From positions 979,168 to 1,043,167 of the forward strand of contig NZ_JAQIOY010000001.1 of assembly GCF_028023555.1 (NCBI RefSeq): DNA of 64,000 nt, given 5' to 3'. Origin of the DNA: Thalassococcus_A lentus. GTDB taxonomy: Bacteria; Pseudomonadota; Alphaproteobacteria; Rhodobacterales; Rhodobacteraceae. Position 1 is the first letter of the stretch, and each line of letters begins with the position of its first letter. A program made the translations under genes and the position numbers. The notes below the pieces were generated by a model. That model saw nothing but the letters and a program-made list of their open reading frames with translations. It was not told where the DNA came from and ran no database searches. Of this stretch, positions 7,789-16,111 are shown piece after piece.

Positions 7789-8937
7789 TCACTTTTGCGC
7801 GGCTATCCGTCGAAACATCTGCAGAGCGTCATCATTGGCGCCGTCTTCGCGGAACTGCCTATCTGCGGCGTTTACAGCGATGACCGTGCCGGTTGCCCGA
7901 TTGATGTAGATATACTGACCATAGACACCACGGGCAATGATTTCACCTTCGGGTGCATCCTGAGCCATCCACCATTGGTACCCGTATTTCCATTTGCCCG
8001 GCTCGGTCTTGGCCGATGGAGTTGTGCTTTCGATGGCCCAGTCCTCCGGCACGATCTGTTTGCCTTGGAATTGGCCATTAAGGCGGAACAGTTCACCCAT
8101 TCTGGCATAGTCACGCGTGGTCAGGTTCAATCCACCCAGAACGAATGCAACCCCGTATCCATCGGTGACGTAGTGCGGGCTACCATGGGCGCCGAGGGGA
8201 TCCAGAAGATGCTCTCCCAGAAGATCGGAAACGCTGCGACCGGTTGCGCCCCGCAAAACCATTCCAAGAACATGCGTGTCGATCGATACATAGCGCCATG
8301 CATCGCCCGCAGGCTGATCGGTTTCCGTCAGTCCGGCGGCAAACCCATCCATTGATCCACCCAGCGCGAGGATGCGACCCATCTTGTTGATGTCACTCCA
8401 GAAATCCAGATAATCTTCGTCAAAGACCACACCAGTGGACATCTGCAGCACATTGCGAATTGATGCGCCATCGTATGCGCTGTCTTTGAGGGAGGGGGCG
8501 TATTTGGTGACAGGATCGTCCAGGCTGTCGATCTCGCCCTGCGCTTTTAGAATGCCGAACAGCGCTGACAGGTATGACTTGGCCATGGACCATGAAATGC
8601 GCTGATCGTCGGCTTTGGTACCGAGGTGATAGGCCTCGTGAACGACTGCGCCGTCCTGTACCACAACGACCGCTGTCACCGCACGCCTTTGCAACCATTC
8701 CTGCCAGTCCGCAGGCAAAGCCATTTCAGAACCCGAGGGGAGGGGGGCGGGGGCTCCTTTGACTGGGATTTCAGCGGTTTGAAATGCGCCGCGCATGTTG
8801 CTGAAGTTGCTCACGATCTTTTCTTCGGAAAAGAGAGTGTTGACCGCATGCAGACGCAGCAGCTGTTCTTTCTTCCAGATCGCCAGCCCTCCGATCACAA
8901 GAGCCAAAGCAATGACGATCCTAAAGAACCAGCGCAT
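7789..8937 (-). CDS. Serine hydrolase, beta-lactamase/class C family, membrane-anchored
   Basis: A 382-residue protein of the penicillin-binding/beta-lactamase fold. The ATG at 8937, preceded by AGGAAAGG, gives an N-terminal signal anchor (RWFFRIVIALALVIGGLAIW). The catalytic SxxK is SMAK (117-120), followed by a YVSIDTH segment at the YxN position and KYGYQWWM near the C-terminal KTG-type strand. It is probably periplasmic, acting on a peptide, ester or amide; substrate unknown. An in-frame extension to 9096 would start inside the neighbouring gene and is rejected. It lies just downstream of the DUF2332 gene. Confidence 0.88.
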   Translation of the reverse strand: MRWFFRIVIALALVIGGLAIWKKEQLLRLHAVNTLFSEEKIVSNFSNMRGAFQTAEIPVKGAPAPLPSGSEMALPADWQEWLQRRAVTAVVVVQDGAVVHEAYHLGTKADDQRISWSMAKSYLSALFGILKAQGEIDSLDDPVTKYAPSLKDSAYDGASIRNVLQMSTGVVFDEDYLDFWSDINKMGRILALGGSMDGFAAGLTETDQPAGDAWRYVSIDTHVLGMVLRGATGRSVSDLLGEHLLDPLGAHGSPHYVTDGYGVAFVLGGLNLTTRDYARMGELFRLNGQFQGKQIVPEDWAIESTTPSAKTEPGKWKYGYQWWMAQDAPEGEIIARGVYGQYIYINRATGTVIAVNAADRQFREDGANDDALQMFRRIAAQK

Positions 8938-8942
8938 CTTGG

Positions 8943-9989
8943 TTAATCCTTTCCTAGGCGCTCTAACGCGCCTGTCCATTCGACCCATCGGCCGTGAAAA
9001 TCGGCGCGACCCAAATCCAGTCGGGTGTTTCCGGGCCACAGTCGCAGTGTAAGTGCCGCGCCGCGTGTCCCGCCGTCGTTTTCCATTCCAAACCACGCCA
9101 CAGGCGCGTCGTCTGAGGCTTTGTCACCCGCAGCTTCAATCAAAGCAACGCCGCGGGCCTGTGACGTTGCGGAAAAATACTGCCACGCGACGGTGCTGTA
9201 GATTAGGTGCAAATGACCGGCTTTGGGATCCAATCGCTCGGCGAGCCAGTCAATCGCATCGCCCTGATCAACAACGTCTTGTTTTTCCGAAATCGCAGCT
9301 TTTGTCAGTTCGATCCGGTGGGGTTGATCGGGCCAAAGGTAAGCCAACAGCCGCAAGCGATCCTCGGGATCAGAGGGATCAAGCGGCCCAATGTCAACGC
9401 CACGTCTTTGTGCGAGTTGCGGGGCCCCTTCCGGGGGCAGGGCGCCGCTCCAATCCGGGCGCAGCGTCAGGGCCGCATTCTCGGGTCCGTAGGTCTTGGT
9501 TTCGATGGCCAGCGCATACCGGTCCCAGCGCAGATTGAGCCCGCCACTGGCGCCCAGTTCAGACGTCACAATCGGCAATCCAAACCGTGCATGCAGCGAT
9601 TGCCCCAGTGCGATCAAAACGGAGGAACGGCGCACTTCGTTTGTTTGTGGCGCGTTGTTCAGCCAGTCATCGAGAAAAACCGCCTCGCGATGCATCGCGT
9701 TCTCAATGGCGCTCCACAGCGCGTCGTCGCTCGTTTCATGCGGAGGATAGACATCCGCCAATCCGGCACGGTCCAAAAGACGCAACGCGTGAAACCCTCC
9801 GCATAGGCGTAGCGGCACGCTTTGGCCTTTGGGTCCTATGTCACCTGTCCAGTCGAACAACCGATCTGTGAGTGGGGTTCCGGGGCGTAGCCTGCGGGCC
9901 AGCAAAAGGCACAAGCGTTCCATGAATGGGCTGCCCAGTGCTGCGCAATGGCCAGCCTGTTCTGTCAGTGCTTGGGCCAGTGCGCTCAT
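8943..9989 (-). CDS. DUF2332 domain-containing protein
   Basis: A 348-residue cytoplasmic protein matching the DUF2332 family from residue 1 (ALTEQAGHCAALGSPFMERL) through LRLCGGFHALRLL, TNEVRRSSVL, LGASGGLNLRWDRYA and the C-terminal LTLRLWPGNTRLD. The GASGGLNL segment resembles an SAM or nucleotide binding loop, and these proteins are sometimes regarded as methyltransferase-like, but no function is established. Its start overlaps the pth stop by 4 bases (ATGA), indicating translational coupling to peptidyl-tRNA hydrolase. Confidence 0.85.
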   Translation of the reverse strand: MSALAQALTEQAGHCAALGSPFMERLCLLLARRLRPGTPLTDRLFDWTGDIGPKGQSVPLRLCGGFHALRLLDRAGLADVYPPHETSDDALWSAIENAMHREAVFLDDWLNNAPQTNEVRRSSVLIALGQSLHARFGLPIVTSELGASGGLNLRWDRYALAIETKTYGPENAALTLRPDWSGALPPEGAPQLAQRRGVDIGPLDPSDPEDRLRLLAYLWPDQPHRIELTKAAISEKQDVVDQGDAIDWLAERLDPKAGHLHLIYSTVAWQYFSATSQARGVALIEAAGDKASDDAPVAWFGMENDGGTRGAALTLRLWPGNTRLDLGRADFHGRWVEWTGALERLGKD

Positions 9990-10711
9990 TTGAATTTATC
10001 GACCAGCTTTTGCAAAGGACTGCGTGTGTCTGATTGTTCAGGCTGCGCTGTCTTGACGGGTTCAGGGGCTGATTTTGCGGGTTTTGTGGGCTGCTTTTGG
10101 GCCTTTGGCTCTCTGGGTTTGCTGGTGCCCCCTGACGACCGTGGCGGGTTGACCCGCAAGGCAACAGCGTTCTGGAACTTGCCGGGATCGCCAGCTGCCA
10201 GCGCTGCGGCACCGTCGGAAATCCCGCGCAGCAGGTCGTCGAGCCAATCCTGATCAGCCTTGTGGAAATCATGCAGCACATAGGCTGCCACCAGTTCTTT
10301 GCGCCCCGGATGCCCAACACCCAATCGGACCCGTTGGTAATCGGGCCCGATGTGCTGATGGATAGAGCGCAGACCGTTGTGCCCCGCATGGCCGCCACCC
10401 ATTTTTACGCGACATTTGGACGGCGCGAGGTCCAGCTCATCATGGAAAACAGTCACGTCTTCGGAGGTTAGCTTGAAAAACCGCATGGCTTCGCCAACGG
10501 CCTGACCGGACAGGTTCATAAAGGTTTCAGGTTTGAGCAGCATGACCTTTTCGCTGCCAAGCCGTCCTTCGCACAGCTGCGCCTGAAACTTCGACTTCCA
10601 CGGTGAAAACCCGTGATCATCTGCGATGCGGTCCAGTGCCATGAACCCGATGTTATGACGATTTGCGGCATACTTACCGCCGGGGTTGCCGAGGCCAACA
10701 AATAGCTGCAA
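9986..10711 (-). CDS. pth: Peptidyl-tRNA hydrolase with basic C-terminal tail
   Basis: Releases tRNA from prematurely terminated peptidyl-tRNA. The N-terminus QLFVGLGNPGGKY and the catalytic RHNIGF (His19) are canonical, as is FHDELDLAPSKCRVKMGGGHAGHNGLRS-type sequence in the middle (Asp and Asn of the active site). At 241 residues it is about 45 longer than the E. coli enzyme: after residue 190 comes a low-complexity Pro/Lys/Ser/Gln tail ending in a short helix (LQKLVDKFK). rplY, often beside pth in alphaproteobacteria, is here about 12 kb away. Confidence 0.95.
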   Translation of the reverse strand: MQLFVGLGNPGGKYAANRHNIGFMALDRIADDHGFSPWKSKFQAQLCEGRLGSEKVMLLKPETFMNLSGQAVGEAMRFFKLTSEDVTVFHDELDLAPSKCRVKMGGGHAGHNGLRSIHQHIGPDYQRVRLGVGHPGRKELVAAYVLHDFHKADQDWLDDLLRGISDGAAALAAGDPGKFQNAVALRVNPPRSSGGTSKPREPKAQKQPTKPAKSAPEPVKTAQPEQSDTRSPLQKLVDKFK

Positions 10712-10786
10712 GGGTGCTCTCCATGGATTGGCATTGCGCCTTACTTAGGCTGTATCAGGCGCAATTCACAAGGGAGTGGCACCGCG

Positions 10787-11098
10787 TTGTATCTGACAAT
10801 GAACCGTTTCAAAGTCACCAAATCCGAAGCCGATGCCTTTGAGGCGCTTTGGAAGAACCGTGACAGCCATCTCAATTCTGTCGAGGGCTTTCGAAGTTTT
10901 GCTTTGCTCAAGGGCCCCGAGGCGGAAGATCATATTGTGTACGCGTCGCACACCGTCTGGGCGGACGAAGCGAGTTTTCTGAACTGGACGAAATCCGAAG
11001 CGTTCCGCGCGGCGCATGGTGGCGCAAAGTCCTCTGGGCATATGTACCTCGGCCCGCCGGAACTGGAACTGTTCGAAGCTGTACAAGTTCTGGAGTGA
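10787..11098 (+). CDS. Antibiotic biosynthesis monooxygenase (ABM) fold protein, HmoA-like
   Basis: A 103-residue dimeric alpha/beta-barrel protein. FKVTKSEADAFEALWKNRDSHL is the N-terminal helix pattern of the ABM family, followed by GFRSFALLKG and WADEASFLNWTKSEAFRAAH, resembling the HmoA/IsdG-like heme-handling group. The TTG at 10787 is preceded by AGGGAG at good spacing; an in-frame ATG at 10799 is the alternative. It could act on heme or on small aromatic substrates; the sequence does not decide. A strong bidirectional terminator follows. Confidence 0.75.
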   Translation: MYLTMNRFKVTKSEADAFEALWKNRDSHLNSVEGFRSFALLKGPEAEDHIVYASHTVWADEASFLNWTKSEAFRAAHGGAKSSGHMYLGPPELELFEAVQVLE

Positions 11099-11123
11099 AC
11101 CCAGAGCAAATACTCAGAAAACA

Positions 11124-11151
11124 AAAAAGCCGGGCAAAAGCCCGGCTTTTT
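11124..11151. terminator. Bidirectional Rho-independent terminator
   Basis: A perfect 12-bp stem, AAAAAGCCGGGC (11124-11135) and GCCCGGCTTTTT (11140-11151), with an AAAA loop. The A-run on one side and T-run on the other let it work in both directions between the convergent ABM gene and the DUF1013 gene. Confidence 0.92.
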
Positions 11152-11167
11152 CGACAGAAGCCTTCTA

Positions 11168-11935
11168 TCAGGCTTTGTTGTCTTCTTCTTCGTCGTCGTC
11201 GTTGCCACCTTCAGGCAGGTTGAAGAAACTGTCCGCGTCAGCAAAATCGCTGTCTGTCCGAGTGTCTTCTTCTTCATCGTCACCACGGGGATCGGACAGG
11301 CTGAAGTTTTCAAGGCCTTCGATGGAGGTCGGCATGCGCGGTTCCGCATCCATGCCAAGGCTCTGCTCGGTCGAAACAAGCTTGCGACGTTCATCATCAG
11401 ACATGACCGCGTCCACCTTTTTGGCGGCCTTGGCCACGGCAGCGTCCAGTTCGGATTGTTTGCACAGGCCCAAGGCAACCGGGTCAATCGGCTGCATGTT
11501 GTTGATGTTCCAATGTTCGCGGTTGCGGATCGATTGGATCGTCGGCTTGGTTGTGCCAACCAGCTTGGAAATCTGACCGTCTGTCAATTCGGGGTGGAAC
11601 TTGACCAGCCACAGGATCGCGTTGGGGCGGTCCTGACGCTTTGACAATGGCGTATAGCGTGGGCCACGGCGCACGTCTTCGTCGCGGGCCGCCGCGTTAA
11701 ACTTGAGCTTCATCTTGTAGAGCGGATCTTTTTCCGCCTTGTCGATTTCAGCCTGTTCCAACTGGTTGTTGGCGATGGGGTCAAACCCTTTGACACCTGT
11801 GGCGACGTCACCGTCAGCGATGCCCTGAATCTCGAGTTCGTGGAAACCGGTAAAGTCGGCGACCTGCTTAAAAGTCAGTGTGGTGTTATCCACCAGCCAG
11901 ACGGCAGTTGCCTTTGGGTGCAGCAGCTTGGCCAT
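11168..11935 (-). CDS. DUF1013 regulator (TrcR-like cell-cycle transcription factor)
   Basis: A 255-residue protein. The first half is the highly conserved alphaproteobacterial DUF1013 region: MAKLLHPKATAVWLVDNTTL, TFKQVADFTGFHELEIQGIADG, and IGPV-free helix-turn-helix segments such as DGQISKLVGTTKPTIQSIRNR (about 117-137), which looks like a DNA recognition helix. The last 60 residues are acidic and low-complexity (DPRGDDEEEDTRTDSDFADAD, then DDDEEEDN). Annotation pipelines name this family TrcR, a cell-cycle transcriptional regulator; that name is from memory. It is followed by a strong terminator and is probably monocistronic. Confidence 0.82.
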   Translation of the reverse strand: MAKLLHPKATAVWLVDNTTLTFKQVADFTGFHELEIQGIADGDVATGVKGFDPIANNQLEQAEIDKAEKDPLYKMKLKFNAAARDEDVRRGPRYTPLSKRQDRPNAILWLVKFHPELTDGQISKLVGTTKPTIQSIRNREHWNINNMQPIDPVALGLCKQSELDAAVAKAAKKVDAVMSDDERRKLVSTEQSLGMDAEPRMPTSIEGLENFSLSDPRGDDEEEDTRTDSDFADADSFFNLPEGGNDDDEEEDNKA

Positions 11936-12074
11936 TGGGTCGTCTCCTATGCATATCTTCTTCGCTTGCCCGGGCCTTTGGGGGCCTGAGCCGCTCTGGC
12001 GGGGCAGAGCAAGTTGCCGTTGTCGGGAAACCTTGCGCGTATATAGTCACCGCGAAGCAAAGAGGAAAGAGAAA

Positions 12075-12716
12075 ATGCGCGTGCTTTTTAGCCTGCTTTT
12101 TAGCCTGATCCTGACCCCACACGTGGCGCAGGCAGAAGGTGAGCGGCCCGGTGATTTTGATTATTATGTACTCGCGCTCAGCTGGTCGCCAACGTGGTGT
12201 GCGCTCGAAGGGGATGATCGTGAGTCGCCCCAATGCGATGCCAGTGCGGATTTCGGATGGGTGATGCATGGCCTTTGGCCACAGTTCCATCAAGGTTGGC
12301 CGTCGTTCTGCCAAAGCGCCGAGCGGCCACCGTCACGGTCGATGACGGCTGGAATGGCGGACATCATGGGGACGTCGGGATTGGCTTGGTACCAATGGCG
12401 CAAGCATGGCAGTTGTTCCGGTCTTTCGCCGCGTGACTACTATGCTCTGGCGCGTCGTGCCTATGAAGGCATCAATCGTCCGGCGGTTTTCCGCAAATTG
12501 GACAAGGCAGTGAAACTGCCGGCCAGTTTGGTCGAAGAAGCGTTTCTGAAGGACAATCCGCAGCTTGAGCCAGACATGTTGACCATCACGTGCAAGGCCG
12601 GGCGCATTCAGGAAGCCCGGGTTTGTCTGTCCAAAGATCTTGAGCCGGTTCCATGCGGACGAGACGTGGTGCGGGATTGTTCAATGAAAGACGCGCTCTT
12701 CGATCCAATCCGGTAA
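12075..12716 (+). CDS. Ribonuclease T2 family protein, secreted
   Basis: A 213-residue RNase T2-fold protein. AGAGGAAAGAG precedes the ATG, and a signal peptide (VLFSLLFSLILTPHVAQA) directs it to the periplasm. The first catalytic motif is HGLWPQ (His65). The second, WYQWRKHGSC, keeps Lys110 and His111, but the residue four before the histidine, normally the catalytic glutamate, is Gln107. Cys42, Cys54, Cys79 and Cys114 can form the usual disulfides. It should degrade periplasmic or extracellular RNA to 2',3'-cyclic phosphates if active; the Gln may reduce activity or reflect a lineage variant. Confidence 0.88.
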   Translation: MRVLFSLLFSLILTPHVAQAEGERPGDFDYYVLALSWSPTWCALEGDDRESPQCDASADFGWVMHGLWPQFHQGWPSFCQSAERPPSRSMTAGMADIMGTSGLAWYQWRKHGSCSGLSPRDYYALARRAYEGINRPAVFRKLDKAVKLPASLVEEAFLKDNPQLEPDMLTITCKAGRIQEARVCLSKDLEPVPCGRDVVRDCSMKDALFDPIR

Positions 12717-12720
12717 AGCG

Positions 12721-12749
12721 GCGACACCGTGGCCACTGCTCTGTGTCGC
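12721..12749 (+). terminator. Possible weak terminator hairpin after the RNase T2 gene
   Basis: GCGACAC (12721-12727) pairs with GTGTCGC (12743-12749) around a 15-base loop, 5 bases after the rnase stop codon, followed by a T-rich but interrupted tract. The stem is perfect but short and the T-run poor, so termination is tentative. Confidence 0.3.
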
Positions 12750-12852
12750 TTGTTTCGCAAATCGGTGTCCGTTGGCAGCCAGATTGCCGGATGCATGCCC
12801 GCGTGGTACGGTTAGACAATAAAGAGGCAGAGCAGCCCCATGATTGCAGCGC

Positions 12853-13878
12853 ATGACCGCACTTAAGGAATTTGACCGACTTGAAAGCACCGGGCTCTGG
12901 CGCGCCAAGCCCGAGGATCAACGTCGTGAAGTGATCGTGTCACTGGGTGAGGCGACACTGACCTTGTCGGATACAACGGGCCTGCCTTTGGCCCACTGGT
13001 CGCTGGGGGCCGTCGTCCGGGCCAACGGCACCAAGATGCCCGCAATTTTTCATCCCGACGGTGATCCCGGTGAGACACTGGAACTGGGCGAAGACAGCGC
13101 TGAGATGGCGCAGGGAATCGACAAATTGCTGCGAGCGATCGAAAAACGCCGCCCCCGGCCCGGGTATTTGCGGCTTGTTCTGGGGCTCGGGTTTGTTCTG
13201 GCGATTGCCGCAATCGGTATATTCTGGTTGCCGGGCGCGCTGGAGCGCTACACGGTTAACGTCGTCCCGCCAGTCAAACGGGCCGAAATTGGACATGCGT
13301 TGCTGGATCGCCTGACCCGTGTCAGCGGTCAGCCCTGTTCCCAGCCAGACGCCCAACGATCTCTTGCGCGACTGTCACAGCGGATCTTGGGGCCGACACG
13401 CGCGGACTCCGTGGTTGTTTTGCCCGGAGGGGTCAGCGAAAGCGCGCATTTGCCGGGCAACTTGATCCTGCTGGCCCGCAGCGTTGTGGAAGATCACGAA
13501 GATCCGGACGTGGCAGCCGGATATGTGCTGGCTGAGCATGTGCGCGCATCCGAGCACGACCCGTTGACCGATTTGTTGGACCACGCGGGTCTTTTGGCCA
13601 GCCTTCGTCTGTTGACGACAGGCATATTGCCGCCCGAAGCCCTGGATGCCTACGCCGAACATATGTTGTTGCGACCCACGGCCGAGCCAGAGATCGACAC
13701 GCTGCTGGTTGCCTTTGAAACGGCCGAATTGCGCAGCACGCCCTATGCCTTTGCCCGTGACATCACAGGCGAAAGCACATTGGCGTTGATCGAGGCCGAC
13801 CCTTTGGCCGGGCGGGCCAGCCGAGAGGTGCTGAGCGATGGCGATTGGGTCAGGTTGCAGGGTATTTGCGGCAACTGA
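12853..13878 (+). CDS. Single-span membrane protein resembling a degenerate M48 metallopeptidase
   Basis: A 341-residue protein. Residues 1-100 form a soluble beta-rich domain, perhaps PH-like or for substrate sensing. One transmembrane helix follows at about 105-128 (LRLVLGLGFVLAIAAIGIFW), then a periplasmic domain. The order VPPVKRAEIG (138-147), VVLPGG (188-193), LPGNLILLARSVVED (200-214) and AGYVLAEHVRA (222-232) follows the M48 family layout, but the HExxH zinc motif is absent, replaced by LAEHV. The ATG at 12853 has no clear ribosome binding site; a TTG at 12844 is an alternative. Function unknown; possibly a pseudo-peptidase scaffold. Confidence 0.6.
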   Translation: MTALKEFDRLESTGLWRAKPEDQRREVIVSLGEATLTLSDTTGLPLAHWSLGAVVRANGTKMPAIFHPDGDPGETLELGEDSAEMAQGIDKLLRAIEKRRPRPGYLRLVLGLGFVLAIAAIGIFWLPGALERYTVNVVPPVKRAEIGHALLDRLTRVSGQPCSQPDAQRSLARLSQRILGPTRADSVVVLPGGVSESAHLPGNLILLARSVVEDHEDPDVAAGYVLAEHVRASEHDPLTDLLDHAGLLASLRLLTTGILPPEALDAYAEHMLLRPTAEPEIDTLLVAFETAELRSTPYAFARDITGESTLALIEADPLAGRASREVLSDGDWVRLQGICGN

Positions 13879-13885
13879 CACAAGG

Positions 13886-14953
13886 TCAACTGGTCAAGGG
13901 ATGCGCTTGTCCAGCTTGGTAAGGGGTCGCTGTTCCGGGCAACGTCCGTTCGAGAAAGATATCTTCGTTTCGCAACTGCCGCCAAAGGACCGGCAGGACT
14001 TCCTTGTAGGCATCAATCATTGACGGGTTTGGCGCAGGCAAATCATGCCCGATTTCTGCGTGCAGCGCGGGCAGTTTGTGAAAGGGCACCATTGGAAACA
14101 TGTGATGTTCGATGTGGTAGTTCATGTTCCAATAGATGAAGCGGCTAATCGGGTTTATATAGACCGTCCGGGTGTTCATGCGATGGTCCAGAACATTGTC
14201 GGCTAAAGCGGCGTGCTGAAGAACGCCGGTCAGCATGTGATGCCATGCGCCGTAGAGCCGGGGCAGGCCGATCACCATGAGTGGCAGGATTGAGCCGATC
14301 ACCAGTGCCAAAAGAAGTGTAGCCGCATAGATCGCGGTCCAGATGCGTGCGACGCGGATCACTTCGGCGTGTCGGTGTGGCGGAATGTATGTGGCCTCTT
14401 CCGGATCCAGTCGCCCCGATGCATTCAAGAGCATTCTTTGCCAGCCATTGAGGGCATCAAGGATACCCAGAAAATTTAGCCCTATCCTCAGCAGATCAGG
14501 CGGTCGCATGGCTTGTATTTCAGGATCGCGCCCGACGATGATGGTGTCGCTGTGATGGCGTGAGTGGCTATAGCGCCATGTGACCGGGTTCCGAACCATG
14601 CAAAAGCTGGCGACCTGATAAACGGCGTTGTTCATCCAGCTGGTCTTGAAGGCAGTGCCGTGTCCACATTCATGCCAGCGACTGTCCATGGCCGATCCAT
14701 ACAGCACACCATAGGCCAGCCAGAAAGGAGCGGACCAAAGGCTGGGCCACAGGCTTACGCCAATCAGTGCGAACGCGAACATGGCTGAAAACAGGATCAC
14801 GGTATCTCGAATAGCAGGCTGATCACTGCGCTGCATGAGTGCCTGCATCTTGTCGCGTGGAATTGGGGTTCGGTACCACGACTGGCCAGCCAGAGCCGAG
14901 TCCTTGGGTTTTTGTCCATCGGGCCCACACAGGGAATAGTCGCGACTGGCCAT
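13886..14953 (-). CDS. Membrane fatty acid desaturase (type 1)
   Basis: A 355-residue membrane di-iron enzyme. All three histidine boxes are present: HECGH (94-98), HSRHH (130-134) and HIEHH (280-284). Hydrophobic segments flank the boxes in the usual four-helix arrangement. It introduces a double bond (or hydroxyl) in a lipid acyl chain; the exact substrate and position are unknown. The ATG at 14953 gives the family-like N-terminus; the frame is open further upstream across the neighbouring promoter, which is not coding. It is divergent from the LacI gene at 15080 and shares a 126-base control region holding a LacI-type operator. Confidence 0.87.
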   Translation of the reverse strand: MASRDYSLCGPDGQKPKDSALAGQSWYRTPIPRDKMQALMQRSDQPAIRDTVILFSAMFAFALIGVSLWPSLWSAPFWLAYGVLYGSAMDSRWHECGHGTAFKTSWMNNAVYQVASFCMVRNPVTWRYSHSRHHSDTIIVGRDPEIQAMRPPDLLRIGLNFLGILDALNGWQRMLLNASGRLDPEEATYIPPHRHAEVIRVARIWTAIYAATLLLALVIGSILPLMVIGLPRLYGAWHHMLTGVLQHAALADNVLDHRMNTRTVYINPISRFIYWNMNYHIEHHMFPMVPFHKLPALHAEIGHDLPAPNPSMIDAYKEVLPVLWRQLRNEDIFLERTLPGTATPYQAGQAHPLTS

Positions 14954-15053
14954 GGCAGATCCTCCTGTCGCTATTGCTAGCAAGGGATCTGTGCCCACGC
15001 CTAGAGCTAACCGAAATTTCAGCTCTTGATGTATCATGAATGAGATGCATGAT

Positions 15054-15069
15054 TGATACCTTTGTATCA
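15054..15069. promoter_or_regulatory. Operator of the inositol-type LacI regulator (site 1)
   Basis: TGATACCTTTGTATCA: 6+6 inverted repeat TGATAC/GTATCA with a 4-base spacer, directly before the LacI ribosome binding site. The same arms recur at 16109-16124. A further GTATCA half-site lies at 15031-15036, and an ATCATG/CATGAT inverted repeat flanks the gap at 15033-15053. Position predicts autorepression and possible control of the divergent desaturase gene. Confidence 0.75.
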
Positions 15070-15079
15070 GGAGCGTGTC

Positions 15080-16111
15080 ATGGCCCGTCGACCAACTTTG
15101 CGTGATGTCGCCCGAGAGGCGGGTGTCAGTATTGCGACCGTGAACCGGGTTGTCGGCGGTGGTTCGGTGGTGCGCGAAGAAACCGTAAAACGCGTGACCG
15201 AAGCGGCGGCGCGAGTGGGCTACCATGGTCGTCGCTTGCTGGTTCGCGAGACGCGGGATGATCGCCCCAAAGTGCGGCTTGGGTTTGTTTTGCACAAACA
15301 GAAGCAAGCCTTTTATCAGAATGTGGTTCGGGCGATCGAACATGCCGCCCAAGCGCACCAGACGGCGAACGTCGAAGCCGAGATTGTCTTTTCGCCATCG
15401 CAGGCGCCATCGGATGTCGCGGCGCATCTTGCGGAACTGGGCCAGCGGGTAGATTGCATCGCCGCTACCGCAGTCAACCATCATGTTGTAACGGACCAAG
15501 TGAAAGCACTGGCTGAAAATGGCGTTGAGTGCATTTCGCTGTTTTCTGATTTCGCGCAGGGTTTAAGACGTTGTTATTTAGGTATGAATAATCTCAAGAT
15601 CGGGCGCGGAGCGGCGCAGATGTTGATGACTTCGATCAAACAGCCGGGCAAGATCGCCTTGTTTGTTGGCGGCCATCGGTGGCATGGGCACGAGTTGCGG
15701 GAAACTGGGTTTCGCACTCAGTTTCGTGAAACCGACACGCGGTTTGAGCTGCTGGACACATTGGTCAATCTCGAAACACGCCAATTGACTTACGAAGCGA
15801 CGCTGGAGCTTTTGGACCGGCAACCCGACTTGCGCGGCATCTATCTCGCCGGTGGCGGAATGGAAGGCGCGATCGCCGCACTCAGGGAAGAGCGGCCTCC
15901 CGGAAAGATCAACATGGTGGTCAATGAACTCACGCCGGAATCGCGTGCAGCGCTGGAGGATGGGTATGTTTCGTTGGTTATCGGAACCCCACTCGATACG
16001 ATCTGTCGTCGTATGGTCGCCATTATGGCGCAGGTCTCTGCGGACCCTGACAGTGGCCCGCGTGGGCAGTTGTTTCTGGATCCGCGACTGCATTTGCCGG
16101 AATTCCTTTGA
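15080..16111 (+). CDS. LacI family transcriptional regulator (putative inositol-type repressor)
   Basis: A 343-residue repressor. The N-terminal HTH has MARRPTLRDVAREAGVSIAT then VNRVVGG, followed by a hinge and a periplasmic-binding-protein fold ligand domain (LRRCYLGMNNLKIGRGAAQM, then AGGGMEGAIAALREE). An AGGAG ribosome binding site precedes the ATG at 15080. It heads a cluster with an IolI-like isomerase and a CUT2 ABC transporter, so its inducer is probably a cyclitol or its derivative. Matching operators lie just upstream and across its own stop codon, consistent with repression of both itself and the downstream genes. Confidence 0.88.
   Translation: MARRPTLRDVAREAGVSIATVNRVVGGGSVVREETVKRVTEAAARVGYHGRRLLVRETRDDRPKVRLGFVLHKQKQAFYQNVVRAIEHAAQAHQTANVEAEIVFSPSQAPSDVAAHLAELGQRVDCIAATAVNHHVVTDQVKALAENGVECISLFSDFAQGLRRCYLGMNNLKIGRGAAQMLMTSIKQPGKIALFVGGHRWHGHELRETGFRTQFRETDTRFELLDTLVNLETRQLTYEATLELLDRQPDLRGIYLAGGGMEGAIAALREERPPGKINMVVNELTPESRAALEDGYVSLVIGTPLDTICRRMVAIMAQVSADPDSGPRGQLFLDPRLHLPEFL

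Noticed and set aside
7336..8355. A 339-codon plus-strand frame opposite DUF2237 and the serine hydrolase
   Set aside because: Antisense to two recognisable proteins and without motifs.
14954..15499. Upstream extension of the desaturase
   Set aside because: It crosses the divergent promoter and the lacI gene; MASRDYSLCG at 14953 is the natural start.
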